The notes: generated from the letters alone by a model not told the origin. A stretch of 64,000 bases of DNA from Flavobacterium phragmitis (GCF_900112575.1 NZ_FOMH01000001.1:62001-126000), one strand, 5' to 3'; shown: positions 15,955 to 25,153, numbered from the stretch's first letter. Numbers and translations: made by a program.

Positions 15955-17394
15955 ATGGTATTGAGCAGATTTTGGTTAGTTATTTTTATTTCTTCAATTA
16001 TTTTTATTGTAGCCAGTTTATTTACTGCCAATACATATACTATTGATTCTGTTTTAAATGGAAAGAAAGACGATCCTATTTTAGTTTCCGAAAAGTACGT
16101 TGAAGAACTTCCTGCTTTTATCAAAGACAGCATTACGAAAGCACCAGATCAAACCATGATCGTTAATCGTGATACGCTAAATGCCGACACGACTTATGTT
16201 TATAAAAACAAAACCGTAAAAATTTTCAGCGGACTTCAGAAATCTGATGGCTTACTGCCGACTTGTAAAAGCACTTTAGTCGATTTGATTTTACCACTTA
16301 TTGCCTATTTAGCCTTTTTTTGCGGATTAATGGAACTTTTAATTATTTCTGGAGCATCCGGAAATCTGGCAAAAGCTTTAAGTCCTGTTTTCGTAAAAGT
16401 TTTTCCAAGTATTCCGAAAAATCACCCTTCGATTTCCTACATGACCTTAAACTTTGCCGCCAATTTCCTCGGATTGGATTCAGCTGCAACTCCATTCGGA
16501 CTTAAGGCCATGGAAAGTTTACAGGAAATAAATCCTGATAAAGACAAAGCCAGTGATGCGCAGATTATGTTTATGTGTCTTCATGCTTCCGGTTTAACAT
16601 TAATTGCCACTTCAATTATTGGTTATCGTGCAGCTGCAAACGCCAGTAATCCAGCCGATGTAATGCTTCCATGTATCATCACTTCATTCATTGGTACAAT
16701 CGCCGCTTTCTTAATTGTGGGAATCAAACAAAAAATTAATTTCAAAAGTGCTTCACTTCTTATTGGTTTAATGGGTTTAATTGCTGCCATAGTTGGTTTA
16801 TTGATGTATGTTAATCATTTAGATCTTATTGGAAAAAACTATTTTACTTCTAATCTTTCTGGGTTGATATTATTAACAATTATCGTTTTCACTCTGATTT
16901 TTTCTTTCAGACATGAACAAAAATTCAAAGATGCTAATACAACAGTTTTTGATACTTTCGTAGTCGGAGCAAATAATGGTGTTAAAACGGGTGTTACTAT
17001 TTTTCCTTATGTTTTAGGAATGTTAGTTGCCATTTCATTATTCAGAAACAGCGGTTTGTTTGAAATTATCAGTGACGGAATCGGGTTTGTATTTTCAAAT
17101 ATGGGTGTAAGCAAAGAAATAACTAATGCTTTGCCAGTTGCTATGCTTCGTCCGTTTAGCTCTGCCGGCTCTCGTGGATTCTTAATTGATTCGATGAATA
17201 CTTTTGGTGCCGATTCTTTAACGGCTAGATTGAGCAGTATTTTCCAATGTAGCGCCGAAAGTACGTTTTATGTAATTGCAGTTTATTTTGGCTCTGTAAA
17301 TATCAAAAATACACGTTATGCTTTAGGCACAATGCTTTTGGTTGATTTGATTTGTGTGATTACAGCGATTTTTGTGGCGACTTGGTTTTTTTAA
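15955..17394 (+). CDS. SpmA/SpmB-type nucleoside-recognition membrane protein (fused)
   Basis: 479 residues with about 10-12 hydrophobic helices. Two Gate (nucleoside recognition) halves are fused: the first around LMELLIISGASGNLAKALSP and FAANFLGLDSAATPFGLKAM (SpmA-like), the second around NNGVKTGVTIFPYVLGMLVA and LPVAMLRPFSSAGSRGFL (SpmB-like). Bacillus splits these into spmA and spmB, where they affect spore core dehydration. The fused form occurs in non-sporulating Bacteroidetes, so its role here is membrane transport of unknown substrate. Residues ~30-85 form an extracytoplasmic insert after the first helix. Confidence 0.88.
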   Translation: MVLSRFWLVIFISSIIFIVASLFTANTYTIDSVLNGKKDDPILVSEKYVEELPAFIKDSITKAPDQTMIVNRDTLNADTTYVYKNKTVKIFSGLQKSDGLLPTCKSTLVDLILPLIAYLAFFCGLMELLIISGASGNLAKALSPVFVKVFPSIPKNHPSISYMTLNFAANFLGLDSAATPFGLKAMESLQEINPDKDKASDAQIMFMCLHASGLTLIATSIIGYRAAANASNPADVMLPCIITSFIGTIAAFLIVGIKQKINFKSASLLIGLMGLIAAIVGLLMYVNHLDLIGKNYFTSNLSGLILLTIIVFTLIFSFRHEQKFKDANTTVFDTFVVGANNGVKTGVTIFPYVLGMLVAISLFRNSGLFEIISDGIGFVFSNMGVSKEITNALPVAMLRPFSSAGSRGFLIDSMNTFGADSLTARLSSIFQCSAESTFYVIAVYFGSVNIKNTRYALGTMLLVDLICVITAIFVATWFF

Positions 17395-17412
17395 TTTGAA
17401 AGAAAATGAACC

Positions 17413-18762
17413 GATCCTACGGATCTTTTTACTAAACCTAATTTTCATAACCGGATTAAAATCCAGCCCTACAATATTTGGTCGAGCCGATGGCTCTTTT
17501 CTAAATCGAATTGAAATTCAATCGAATAACATTAAATTGGCTTAATTCGTTGTAAAGTTCCGAAGCAACGATTCTATTTTGTAGCAACGGATTTCAATCC
17601 GTTGATGATAATGACCGACATTCCATAAGTTCCGTAGGAACGGTACATTTTAGCGATTCTAACATTTAGAAAAAATGATATAAAAATGGGTCGATCCTAC
17701 GGATCTTTTTACTAAACCTAATTTTCATAACCAGATTAAAATCCGGTCCTACAATATTTGGTCTAGCCAATGGCTCTTTTCTAAATCGAATTGAAATTCA
17801 ACCGAATAACATTAAATCGGTTTAATTCGTTGTAAAGTTCCGAAGCAACGATTCTATTTTGTAGCAACGGATTTCAATCCGTTGATGATAATGACCGACA
17901 TTCCATAAGTTCCTTAGGAACGGTAAATTTTAGCGATTCTAATATTTAGAAAAAACGATATAAAATGAACCGATCCTACGGATCTTTTTACTAAACCTAA
18001 TTTCCATAACCGGATTAAAATCCGGCCCTACAATATTTGGTCGAGCCGATGGCTCTTTTTTAAATCGGATTAAAATTCAATCGAATAAGATTAAATCGGC
18101 TTAATTTTCTGTAAAAGTTCCGAAGGAACGACGTATTTTGTAGCAACGGATTTTAATCCGTTGATGATAATGACCGACACTCCATAAGTTCCGTAGGAAC
18201 GGTACATTTTAACGATTCTAATATTTAGAAAAAACGATACAAAATGGGTCGATCCTACGGATCTTTTACTAAACCTAATTTCCATAACTGGATTAAAATC
18301 CGGCCCTACAATATTTGGTCGAGCCGATGGCTCTTTTTTAAATCGGATTAAAATTCAATCGAATAACATTAAATCGGCTTAATTTGCTGTAAAGTTCCAA
18401 AGGAACGATTCTATCTTGTAGCAACGGATTTTAATCCGTTGATGATAATGACCGCATTTCTATAAGTTCCGTAGTAGGAATGGTACATTTTAGCGATTCT
18501 AACATTTAGAAAAAAAGATATAAAATGGGTCGATCCTACGGATCTTTTTACTAAACCTAATTTCCATAACCGGATTAAAATCCGGCCCTACAATATTTGG
18601 TCGAGCCGATGGCTCTTTTTTAAATCGGATTGAAAAACAATCGAATAAGATTACATCGGCTTAATTTCGTTGTAAAGTCCCAAAGGAACGATTCCATTTT
18701 GTAGCAACGGATTTCAATCCGTTGACGATAATGACCGCATTTCTACAAGTTCCGTAGGAACG
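17413..18762. repeat. RAYT-A-associated tandem array, five ~280-bp hairpin-rich units
   Basis: Units start at 17413, 17693, 17972, 18251 and 18532 (periods 280, 279, 279, 281); the fifth stops early at about 18762. Each unit holds the same ordered hairpins: GATCCTACGGATC, CCGGATTAAAATCCGG, GAGCCGATGGCTC, CAACGGATTTCAATCCGTTG and GTTCCGTAGGAAC (in unit 1 at 17413, 17451, 17484, 17585 and 17629). The units are nearly identical. There is no credible ORF. The array ends about 90 bases upstream of a REP-associated tyrosine transposase gene, so it is probably that enzyme's repeat substrate or product. Confidence 0.9.
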
Positions 18763-18851
18763 AATGATATTCATTACAAAAAAAGAAAGTCAAATATTAC
18801 AAAAAATATCTTCTTTTCAATTAATATTCGTTCTTTAGCCAGAAAACTAAA

Positions 18852-19313
18852 ATGGCAAACACATACCATCAAATTTATATTCAGGTTGTTTTCGCTGTAA
18901 AATATAGAGATGCTCTAATTGAGGAGAAATGGAGATCGAAATTACTAGGTGTAATTGGAAATCTGATTAATGAAACAGGATGTAAAACAATTATCGTTAA
19001 TGGTGTTGAAGATCATGTTCATTGTCTTTTAGGATTAAAACCAACAATTACAATTTCAGAATTAATGAAAACAGTAAAGGCAAAGTCATCTAAATACATA
19101 AACGACAATACATTGACAAAATCCAAATTCTCCTGGCAGGAAGGTTACGGCGTTTTCTCTTACAGTCAATCTCAAATTGATTCTGTGTATAAATACATTC
19201 AAAATCAAAAAGAGCATCACAAAAAACAAAGCTTTAATGAGGAATATTTAAATTTTCTGAATAAATTTAGCATCCAATACGATGAAAAATTTATTTTTGA
19301 AAATCTAAAATAA
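18852..19313 (+). CDS. REP-associated tyrosine transposase (IS200-like, Y1_Tnp), RAYT-A
   Basis: 153 residues of the HUH Y1 family that includes IS200/IS605 TnpA and RAYTs. The HUH motif is visible as DHVHCLL near residues 56-62. The C-terminal helix bears the nucleophilic Tyr region in SVYKYIQNQKEHHKK, as is typical of this family. The N-terminus MANTYHQIYIQVVFAVKYRD is the family start. The enzyme nicks and joins single-stranded DNA at hairpins. No IS ends or tnpB gene is present; instead a tandem hairpin array lies upstream, so it is called a RAYT rather than an insertion sequence. A lipoprotein gene starts 4 bases after the stop. Confidence 0.92.
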   Translation: MANTYHQIYIQVVFAVKYRDALIEEKWRSKLLGVIGNLINETGCKTIIVNGVEDHVHCLLGLKPTITISELMKTVKAKSSKYINDNTLTKSKFSWQEGYGVFSYSQSQIDSVYKYIQNQKEHHKKQSFNEEYLNFLNKFSIQYDEKFIFENLK

Positions 19314-19317
19314 TACC

Positions 19318-20064
19318 ATGAAAACCCCAATTTTCTTTTCCCTGCTACTTTTAATCGGATGCCAAAACAAACCTACTAATTCAGAAGCTATTGCAGAGTT
19401 ACCAGTACCGCAAGAAATTGCAATGATAACAAATGATGATGCTGCGGATGAACGCGCTCTTCGAACGGATACGATTTATCTTTCAGAAGATAAAGACAGC
19501 CCAATTACACATGTTTTGGCCAATCTTGTCGATCTAAAGGCCGATCAGGACAGCATAATGACTTCTAAATTCAGATTGGATTTTTATCAAAACAAGAACA
19601 AATTGATTTCTTCTAAAGTGGTCATCAAAAATTATGAGAAAGGATCAGAATGGGGAGGCTCGATTGGCTTAACCAATACTTCTCATAAAAATTCTCCTTT
19701 TATTCAATTAGGTTTTGGATATCCTGCCTGCGGTTATGTACATGAAAACTATTTGTATTATTTCAAAAACAGTTCCTTACAGCTTGTTCATCAATGGAAT
19801 ACCATGTCAGATAGCGGTTGGGGAAATTGGCTGGAAATTGTAAATCCATCCAATGCTTCCGATCCAAAATCTTTTTATTGCAAAACTGTTGCATTTGTTC
19901 CTGCGGATGATGATGAAAATATGGACATGGGTGTTCTTAGTCATTCAGATTCAATTGGTTTCGAATTAAAAGGAAACCAATGGAGCAAGAAATTACTTTC
20001 GGCAAAAGACAAAGCCTACTTTCAAAAAAAGATGACTTTTGATCAATTCAACAGTACCGAATAA
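19318..20064 (+). CDS. lipoprotein of unknown function
   Basis: 248 residues with a lipoprotein signal peptide: MKTPIFFSLLLLIGC, where the lipobox LIGC puts the acylated Cys at residue 15. The mature chain has no membrane segment and no family that I recognise. It contains a Gly/Trp-rich stretch (WGGSIGLTNTSH) and a Cys pair (PACGYVHENYLYYF). It is probably attached to the periplasmic face of a membrane or exported to the cell surface. The start lies only 4 bases after the transposase stop. That may be chance, from insertion of the RAYT locus just upstream. Confidence 0.75.
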   Translation: MKTPIFFSLLLLIGCQNKPTNSEAIAELPVPQEIAMITNDDAADERALRTDTIYLSEDKDSPITHVLANLVDLKADQDSIMTSKFRLDFYQNKNKLISSKVVIKNYEKGSEWGGSIGLTNTSHKNSPFIQLGFGYPACGYVHENYLYYFKNSSLQLVHQWNTMSDSGWGNWLEIVNPSNASDPKSFYCKTVAFVPADDDENMDMGVLSHSDSIGFELKGNQWSKKLLSAKDKAYFQKKMTFDQFNSTE

Positions 20065-20112
20065 AACTGTGTAGAAGGTCTTATTCAAATTCTTTCTTAG
20101 GTAAATAATTTC

Positions 20113-20120
20113 TAAATTTG
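20113..20120 (+). promoter_or_regulatory. -7 element TAAATTTG upstream of fumarase
   Basis: TAnnTTTG match 16 bases before the ATG at 20137. No clear -33 partner. Confidence 0.5.
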
Positions 20121-20136
20121 TAAAAAAAACAAAGCA

Positions 20137-21741
20137 ATGATTGATTTTATATACCAAGATCCTTATCCGATCTTAAAGGACGATACACAGTATCGCAAAA
20201 TCACCTCAGATTTTGTGAAAGTGGAGCAATTTGGAGAACGTGAAGTTTTAACTGTTGATCCAAAAGGTTTAGAGTTACTGGCTGAAGAAGCTTTAACGGA
20301 TGTGTCTTTTATGCTTAGAACGACGCATTTGCAAAAACTAAGAAAAATTCTCGATGATCCAGAAGCTACAGACAACGATCGTTTCGTGGCTTATAACTTA
20401 CTTCAAAATGCTTCTGTTGCTGCTGAAGGTCAGTTGCCGAGTTGTCAGGATACAGGAACGGCTATCGTAATGGCTAAAAAAGGAGAAAGCATCTTTACTG
20501 GTGTTGATGATGCTGAATGGTTAAGCCGAGGAATTTTTAATACTTACCAAAAAAGAAACTTACGTTATTCGCAGATTGTTCCTATTTCGATGTTTGAAGA
20601 AAAGAATTCAGGTTCAAATCTTCCCGCTCAAATCGATATTTATGCTAAAAAAGGAAGTTCTTATGATTTCTTGTTTATGGCAAAAGGAGGAGGATCTGCT
20701 AACAAAACGTATTTATACCAACAGACAAAATCTTTATTGAATGAAAAATCATTAGATGAATTCATTCGCACCAAAATCAAAGATTTAGGAACTTCTGCTT
20801 GTCCTCCATATCACTTAGCTTTAGTTATTGGTGGCACTTCTGCCGAAGCAAACTTAAGTGCTGTTAAAAAAGCTTCTGCAGGATATTATGACAATCTTCC
20901 AACATCTGGAAACATGGCTGGTCAGGCTTTTCGTGATCACGAATGGGAAGAAAGAGTTCAAAAAATCTGCCAGGAAAGTGCTATCGGAGCGCAATTTGGT
21001 GGAAAATATTTCACACATGACGTTCGTGTAATTCGTCTGCCTCGTCACGCCGCTTCTTGTCCGGTTGGATTGGGAGTTTCTTGTTCTGCGGATAGAAATA
21101 TCAAAGGAAAAATTACTAAAGACGGAATCTTCGTTGAGCAATTAGAAGTAAATCCGAAACAATTTTTACCAGAGACAGCGCCACATTTAGAAGCACCTGT
21201 AGAAATTGACTTAGATCAGCCAATGGCCGATATTTTAGCCAAATTGTCTCAATATCCAGTTAAAACACGTTTAAAACTAAACGGAACTGTAATTGTTGCC
21301 CGAGATATTGCTCACGCCAAAATCAAAGAATTACTAGACGCTGGAAAACCAATGCCTGATTATTTCAAAAATCACCCAGTTTATTATGCTGGTCCTGCTA
21401 AAACACCAGAAGGAATGGCTTCTGGAAGTTTTGGCCCAACAACTGCTGGCCGTATGGACGTTTATGTAGATGAATTCCAGAAAAATGGTGGCAGTATGAT
21501 TATGCTGGCGAAAGGAAACCGTACCAAACAAGTTACCGATGCCTGCAACAAATACGGCGGATTCTATTTAGGTTCTATCGGAGGGCCTGCTGCTATTTTG
21601 GCTCAAGACAATATTCTTAAAGTTGAAGTGGTTGATTTTGAAGAACTAGGAATGGAAGCCGTTCGTAAAATCACAGTGAAAGATTTTCCAGCATTTATTA
21701 TTACAGATGACAAAGGGAATGATTTCTTTGCAAATCTATAA
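20137..21741 (+). CDS. fumA: class I fumarate hydratase (4Fe-4S)
   Basis: 534 residues, close to E. coli FumA (548). The three cluster Cys ligands are at Cys103 (LPSCQDTGT), Cys222 (TSACPPYH) and Cys316 (GVSCSADR), almost the same positions as in FumA (105, 224, 318). Further marks are the substrate loop [13 protein letters not shown] and the C-terminal swivelling beta domain with GPTTAGRMD and GSIGGPAA. It catalyses reversible hydration of fumarate to malate in the TCA cycle and is oxygen-sensitive. It is transcribed alone, with a -7 element upstream and a bidirectional terminator downstream. Confidence 0.96.
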   Translation: MIDFIYQDPYPILKDDTQYRKITSDFVKVEQFGEREVLTVDPKGLELLAEEALTDVSFMLRTTHLQKLRKILDDPEATDNDRFVAYNLLQNASVAAEGQLPSCQDTGTAIVMAKKGESIFTGVDDAEWLSRGIFNTYQKRNLRYSQIVPISMFEEKNSGSNLPAQIDIYAKKGSSYDFLFMAKGGGSANKTYLYQQTKSLLNEKSLDEFIRTKIKDLGTSACPPYHLALVIGGTSAEANLSAVKKASAGYYDNLPTSGNMAGQAFRDHEWEERVQKICQESAIGAQFGGKYFTHDVRVIRLPRHAASCPVGLGVSCSADRNIKGKITKDGIFVEQLEVNPKQFLPETAPHLEAPVEIDLDQPMADILAKLSQYPVKTRLKLNGTVIVARDIAHAKIKELLDAGKPMPDYFKNHPVYYAGPAKTPEGMASGSFGPTTAGRMDVYVDEFQKNGGSMIMLAKGNRTKQVTDACNKYGGFYLGSIGGPAAILAQDNILKVEVVDFEELGMEAVRKITVKDFPAFIITDDKGNDFFANL

Positions 21742-21752
21742 GAATGTTTTGC

Positions 21753-21872
21753 TTTTGCCACAAAGGCACTAAGACACAAAGTTTGTATATATTGAAAAAC
21801 CGCCTATTTGGGCGGTTTTTTTTATTTCTTTTACTAAGCTTAAACTTAACGTCTTAGTGCCTTTGTGGCAAA
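21753..21872. repeat. composite palindrome: GCCACAAAGGCAC arms around a terminator
   Basis: Left arm 21753-21784 (core TTTGCCACAAAGGCACTAAG) is inverted at 21842-21872. In the centre sits a terminator hairpin (21795-21823). The unit fills the space between fumA (+) and the PAS gene (-). A second unit with the same design is at 25021-25147. Confidence 0.88.
21795..21823. terminator. bidirectional terminator inside the composite palindrome
   Basis: A5-CCGCC (to 21804), loop TATTTG, GGCGG-T8. Its A and T flanks allow function on both strands, ending fumA and the PAS gene. Confidence 0.88.
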
Positions 21873-22373
21873 TCAAGCACTTAAGTCCTGTTTTTCAAAA
21901 GCTATAAAATGGGAAACTTCTCCTTTTAGATTATAAACTGGCGAAGCATCGATTTTACATTTATATGTTTTTCCGTTTTTTCGGTAGTTATCCAGTGTTT
22001 TTTCAAACGGAATTTTCTTTGCCAAAGCTTCTCTGATTTCTTTTAAAGTCTTTTTTGAAGTTGCAGGCCCTTGAAACATCTTTGGTGTTTTACCTAAAAT
22101 TTCTTCTGCTTTGTAACCCGTCATTTTTTTGATGCCGCTTGACGCGAAAACTATTTTCAAATCCAAATCGGTAACCACAACAACTTCATGTTTAATTCTT
22201 TCATGAATATTCAGTTTCTTTTCATCCCAAACAAACTCATTCGAAATTTTGCTGACTCTCTCCAAATCAGAACTTAAGGCTTTAAGCTCATTCAGATATT
22301 CATAATGAAAATCCCAAGATAAGATTGGAACTGAATTTCGTTGCATTAAATCGTCAGAATTTTTATTTTTCAT
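21873..22373 (-). CDS. LOV-like PAS-domain protein lacking the photoactive Cys
   Basis: 166 residues: a helical N-terminal part (1-55) and one PAS domain (about 60-163) with no output domain. The domain follows the LOV pattern: GKTPKMFQG (94-102) matches the LOV loop GxNCRFLQG, LDNYRKNG (128-134) matches the flavin-contacting Asn segment, and a Gln is kept at 162. The position of the adduct-forming Cys is Pro97, so a classical light-induced cysteinyl adduct is impossible. It may bind flavin without the adduct chemistry or sense redox or another ligand. The partner is unknown; the nearest same-strand gene upstream is dinB. A TATCTTTG element lies upstream. Confidence 0.85.
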   Translation of the reverse strand: MKNKNSDDLMQRNSVPILSWDFHYEYLNELKALSSDLERVSKISNEFVWDEKKLNIHERIKHEVVVVTDLDLKIVFASSGIKKMTGYKAEEILGKTPKMFQGPATSKKTLKEIREALAKKIPFEKTLDNYRKNGKTYKCKIDASPVYNLKGEVSHFIAFEKQDLSA

Positions 22374-22410
22374 ATTAAAACAATTCAGAAGATGAATGGA
22401 TCTTTTTTCT

Positions 22411-22418
22411 CAAAGATA
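22411..22418 (-). promoter_or_regulatory. -7 element TATCTTTG (minus strand) for the PAS gene
   Basis: The plus strand reads CAAAGATA; on the minus strand this is TAnnTTTG, 37 bases before the PAS start codon. Confidence 0.5.
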
Positions 22419-22475
22419 CAAGAAAAACTCTGTTATAAAGAGCCTGAAATCTTAATATACGATTAAAATAGGTTG

Positions 22476-23558
22476 TCAAAATGTAAATTTTAACTGAACA
22501 GCAACTGCTTTTTTTACTTCGGTATTCAAATTACTTAATGAAATTCCAAGCAACCTAACAGAATCCTTCATTTTTTCCTGATATAACAATTCTTCTACGT
22601 TTTCCATAATCAGACTTTTATCCGAAATAAAATAAGGCAGTGTTTTACTTCTGGTCTGCTGTGAAAAATCGCTGTATTTTATCTTCAAAGTAATCGTTTT
22701 ACCTGAAATATTGTGTCTTTTGAGTCGTTTTTCCAATGAAACTGCAATTCTTTCTAATTGTTCCATCATAAAAATCTCTGAAGAAAGATTGACATCAAAA
22801 GTATGTTCAGCTGCTACAGATTTTGTAATTCTGGATGATTTTACTTCGCTGTTATGAATGCCGCGGACTACGTTGTAATAAAAAGCTCCCGATTTTCCGA
22901 AGTGTTTTTCCAGAAACTCTAATGATTTACTTTTTAAATCAGTTCCGGTAAAGATACCAAGCTGATACATTTTTTCGGTTGTTACCTTTCCTACTCCATA
23001 AAACTTGCGAATCGGCAACTCTTCCAAAAAAGCTTCAACTTCATCTGGATTTACCGTTTTTTGTCCATTGGGTTTATTATAATCACTTGCAATTTTGGCC
23101 ACAAATTTATTAATGGAAATACCTGCAGAAGCAGTTAAACCAACTTCACTGAGAATTCTTGATCTAATTTCTTGAGCTAAAAGACTTGCACTTGGGTTTC
23201 CTATTTTATTCTGCGTAACATCCAAATACGCTTCGTCAAGCGAAAGAGGCTCAACTAAGTCAGTGTATTCATGAAAAATTTTATGAATTTTAGATGAAAT
23301 CTCTTTATAACGGTCAAATCTTGGTCGGACAAAAATAATTTCGGGACAATATTTTTTAGCCAAAACTCCGCTGATGGCACTTCGAACACCAAATTTACGA
23401 GCTTCATAACTTGCTGCCGAAACCACTCCTCTATTTTCTGAACCGCCAACAGCAACAGGTTTTCCTCTTAATTCAGGATTGTCCATCTGTTCTACCGACG
23501 CGTAAAAAGCATCCATATCGATGTGAATAATTTTGCGATATGTTGTTGTTTCAGACAT
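22476..23558 (-). CDS. dinB: DNA polymerase IV (Y-family)
   Basis: 360 residues. The first catalytic motif is IHIDMDAFYASVE with Asp14 binding metal. The second, SLDEAYLDV around residue 110, holds the conserved Asp-Glu pair. Next come the HhH thumb (KFYGVGKVTTEKMYQLGI) and a little-finger domain from about 240. Length and order match DinB, the low-fidelity polymerase that bypasses N2-dG lesions. The C-terminus ends ALQLKFTF-like (VQLKFTF) with no obvious QLxLF clamp motif, though it is similar in character. It is transcribed alone; no LexA box was recognised. Confidence 0.95.
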   Translation of the reverse strand: MSETTTYRKIIHIDMDAFYASVEQMDNPELRGKPVAVGGSENRGVVSAASYEARKFGVRSAISGVLAKKYCPEIIFVRPRFDRYKEISSKIHKIFHEYTDLVEPLSLDEAYLDVTQNKIGNPSASLLAQEIRSRILSEVGLTASAGISINKFVAKIASDYNKPNGQKTVNPDEVEAFLEELPIRKFYGVGKVTTEKMYQLGIFTGTDLKSKSLEFLEKHFGKSGAFYYNVVRGIHNSEVKSSRITKSVAAEHTFDVNLSSEIFMMEQLERIAVSLEKRLKRHNISGKTITLKIKYSDFSQQTRSKTLPYFISDKSLIMENVEELLYQEKMKDSVRLLGISLSNLNTEVKKAVAVQLKFTF

Positions 23559-23562
23559 ATTG

Positions 23563-23570
23563 CAAATTTA
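23563..23570 (-). promoter_or_regulatory. -7 element TAAATTTG (minus strand) for dinB
   Basis: The plus strand reads CAAATTTA, directly upstream of the dinB start on the minus strand. The leader would be very short. Confidence 0.45.
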
Positions 23571-23697
23571 CAGAGGAAAAGCAATAAAAAACGTTGTAAA
23601 TAGTTATAAATCATATCAATTTTTAAAGAATACAAATTCAATGAGTGCAAACCAATTATTCTTTTTATTTTTGTTCTTCTACTCCAAAAATTAAATA

Positions 23698-24432
23698 ATG
23701 CGAACATTTGTTATAGGTGACATTCACGGCGGATTACTTGCGCTTGAACAAGTGATTGAAAGAGCCAAAGTTACCACTGAAGATACTCTAATTTTTTTGG
23801 GCGATTATGTGGACGGCTGGAGTCAGTCTGTTGAAGTAATCGACTATTTGATTGATTTAAAAAGCAAACAAAACTGTGTTTTCATTAGAGGAAACCATGA
23901 TCAGCTGGCACTAGACTGGCTGGAAGAAAGACATGATGATTTTGATGAAGAAATGTGGTACAAACATGGCGGAAAAGCCACTGTTGAAGGTTATGCTAAA
24001 ATCTCTGAAGAGAAAAAACAAACTCATATCGAATTTCTAGAAAATCTTCAGGATTATTACCTTGATGATCAAAACCGTCTATTTGTTCATGCAGGATTTA
24101 CCAATTTAAATGGCGTAAAATGGGAATATTTTTCTAAGCTTTTTTATTGGGACAGAACGCTTTGGGAGACTGCTCTTTCTTTGGATCCAAAATTAAAAGA
24201 AGACGATATAAACTATCCAAAGAGATTTACCGTTTATAAAGAAGTTTACATTGGACATACTCCGGTAACACGAATCGGACAAACTATTCCTGTAAACAAA
24301 GCTTGTGTCTGGAATGTCGATACAGGCGCGGCATTTAGAGGCCCACTTACCATTTTGGATATCAACACCAAAGAATACTGGCAAAGCGAACCATTAAACG
24401 AATTATATTTTAACGAAAAAGGTAGGAATTAA
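23698..24432 (+). CDS. calcineurin-like serine/threonine phosphoprotein phosphatase
   Basis: 244 residues with all PPP-family metal and phosphate motifs: GDIHG (residues 7-11), GDYVDGW (about 42-48), RGNHDQ (about 66-71), then VHAGF and GHTPV further on. This is the arrangement of bacterial PrpA/PP1-type phosphatases and diadenosine tetraphosphatase-like enzymes. Substrate, whether phosphoprotein or dinucleotide, cannot be told from motifs. TATTTTTG at 23666-23673 resembles a -7 element 24 bases upstream. A small outer-membrane protein gene follows after 50 bases with its own -7-like element. Confidence 0.92.
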   Translation: MRTFVIGDIHGGLLALEQVIERAKVTTEDTLIFLGDYVDGWSQSVEVIDYLIDLKSKQNCVFIRGNHDQLALDWLEERHDDFDEEMWYKHGGKATVEGYAKISEEKKQTHIEFLENLQDYYLDDQNRLFVHAGFTNLNGVKWEYFSKLFYWDRTLWETALSLDPKLKEDDINYPKRFTVYKEVYIGHTPVTRIGQTIPVNKACVWNVDTGAAFRGPLTILDINTKEYWQSEPLNELYFNEKGRN

Positions 24433-24446
24433 TTTATTTAAAACTT

Positions 24447-24454
24447 TATTTTTG
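24447..24454 (+). promoter_or_regulatory. -7 element TATTTTTG
   Basis: TAnnTTTG match 28 bases upstream of the ATG at 24483. Confidence 0.45.
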
Positions 24455-24482
24455 CCAATCAAAATAATTAATATTAAAATTT

Positions 24483-25010
24483 ATGAAAAAGGTTATTACA
24501 CTCTTGTTTTTAGTTTCATTCGGATTTATCAACGCACAGAAAGCCTTTACAGGCAAAGGAGACACTAGAGTAAATGTTGGTGCTAATCTACAAGATGGTG
24601 GCTCTGGAATTCAGGGATCTATTGATTTTGGTTTAGGAGAAAATTTCTCTTTTGGATTTGTTGCAAACTACCTATTAGGGGTTGATAATTTTAATGGCTT
24701 CTACCACGGAAGTAATACTGCTTATAATGATCAAAAACCAGACTTCGGAGATCGTTTTGATGCTAAAGCAAGAATCAATGCTAACTTATCTAGTGTAATT
24801 GGAGTGGAACAATTAGACGTTTACCCTGGATTAAGTTTAGGTTTACATAATTTTGGAGGTCATGTTGGTGGTCGTTATTTCTTCACTGACGGATTCGGTG
24901 TTTTCACAGAAATCGGATTCCCAATTGCAAAATACGGTTCAAACAATGACCCTTTCTATCATTTGAATAATCAGGCTACTTTTAGTTTAGGAGCTTCTTT
25001 TAATTTATAA
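24483..25010 (+). CDS. small outer-membrane beta-barrel protein
   Basis: 175 residues with a signal peptide (MKKVITLLFLVSFGFINAQ) and a mature chain made of short amphipathic strands rich in Gly, Asn, Phe and Tyr (TRVNVGANL, FSFGFVANYLLG, VYPGLSLGLHNFGG, ATFSLGASFNL). It ends in a hydrophobic residue after a strand, typical of outer-membrane barrels; eight strands would fit the length. DUF6646-like, from memory of Flavobacterium proteins, which is uncertain. Function unknown. Confidence 0.8.
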   Translation: MKKVITLLFLVSFGFINAQKAFTGKGDTRVNVGANLQDGGSGIQGSIDFGLGENFSFGFVANYLLGVDNFNGFYHGSNTAYNDQKPDFGDRFDAKARINANLSSVIGVEQLDVYPGLSLGLHNFGGHVGGRYFFTDGFGVFTEIGFPIAKYGSNNDPFYHLNNQATFSLGASFNL

Positions 25011-25020
25011 TACTTTGTCG

Positions 25021-25147
25021 TTTGCCACGAAGGCACAAAGACACTAAGTTTTTTTAAAATAAAACCGCCATATTGGGCGGTTTTTTATTGTTTTTTTCTT
25101 AATTATTTACTTTGCGTCTTTTTTGCGTCTTTGTGCCTTAGTGGCAA
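25021..25147. repeat. composite palindrome, second copy (GCCACGAAGGCAC arms)
   Basis: Left arm 25021-25054 (TTTGCCACGAAGGCACAAAG onward) and right arm 25110-25147 (ending GTGCCTTAGTGGCAA) enclose a terminator at 25061-25087. The design is the same as the 21753-21872 unit and it again lies between convergent genes. Confidence 0.88.
25061..25087. terminator. bidirectional terminator inside the second composite palindrome
   Basis: A4-CCGCC (25065-25069), short loop, GGCGG (25076-25080) and T6. It ends the 24483 gene (+) and scoB (-). Confidence 0.88.
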
Positions 25148-25153
25148 TACTTT

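Noticed and set aside
18091..18285. Minus-strand ORF inside the RAYT-A array
   Set aside because: It spans a unit boundary, exists only because stop codons are missing in that copy, and has no counterpart in other units.
17413..18762. Array considered as a CRISPR
   Set aside because: The units are ~280 bp and nearly identical throughout, with no unique spacers; each is a set of hairpins, and there is no cas gene nearby.
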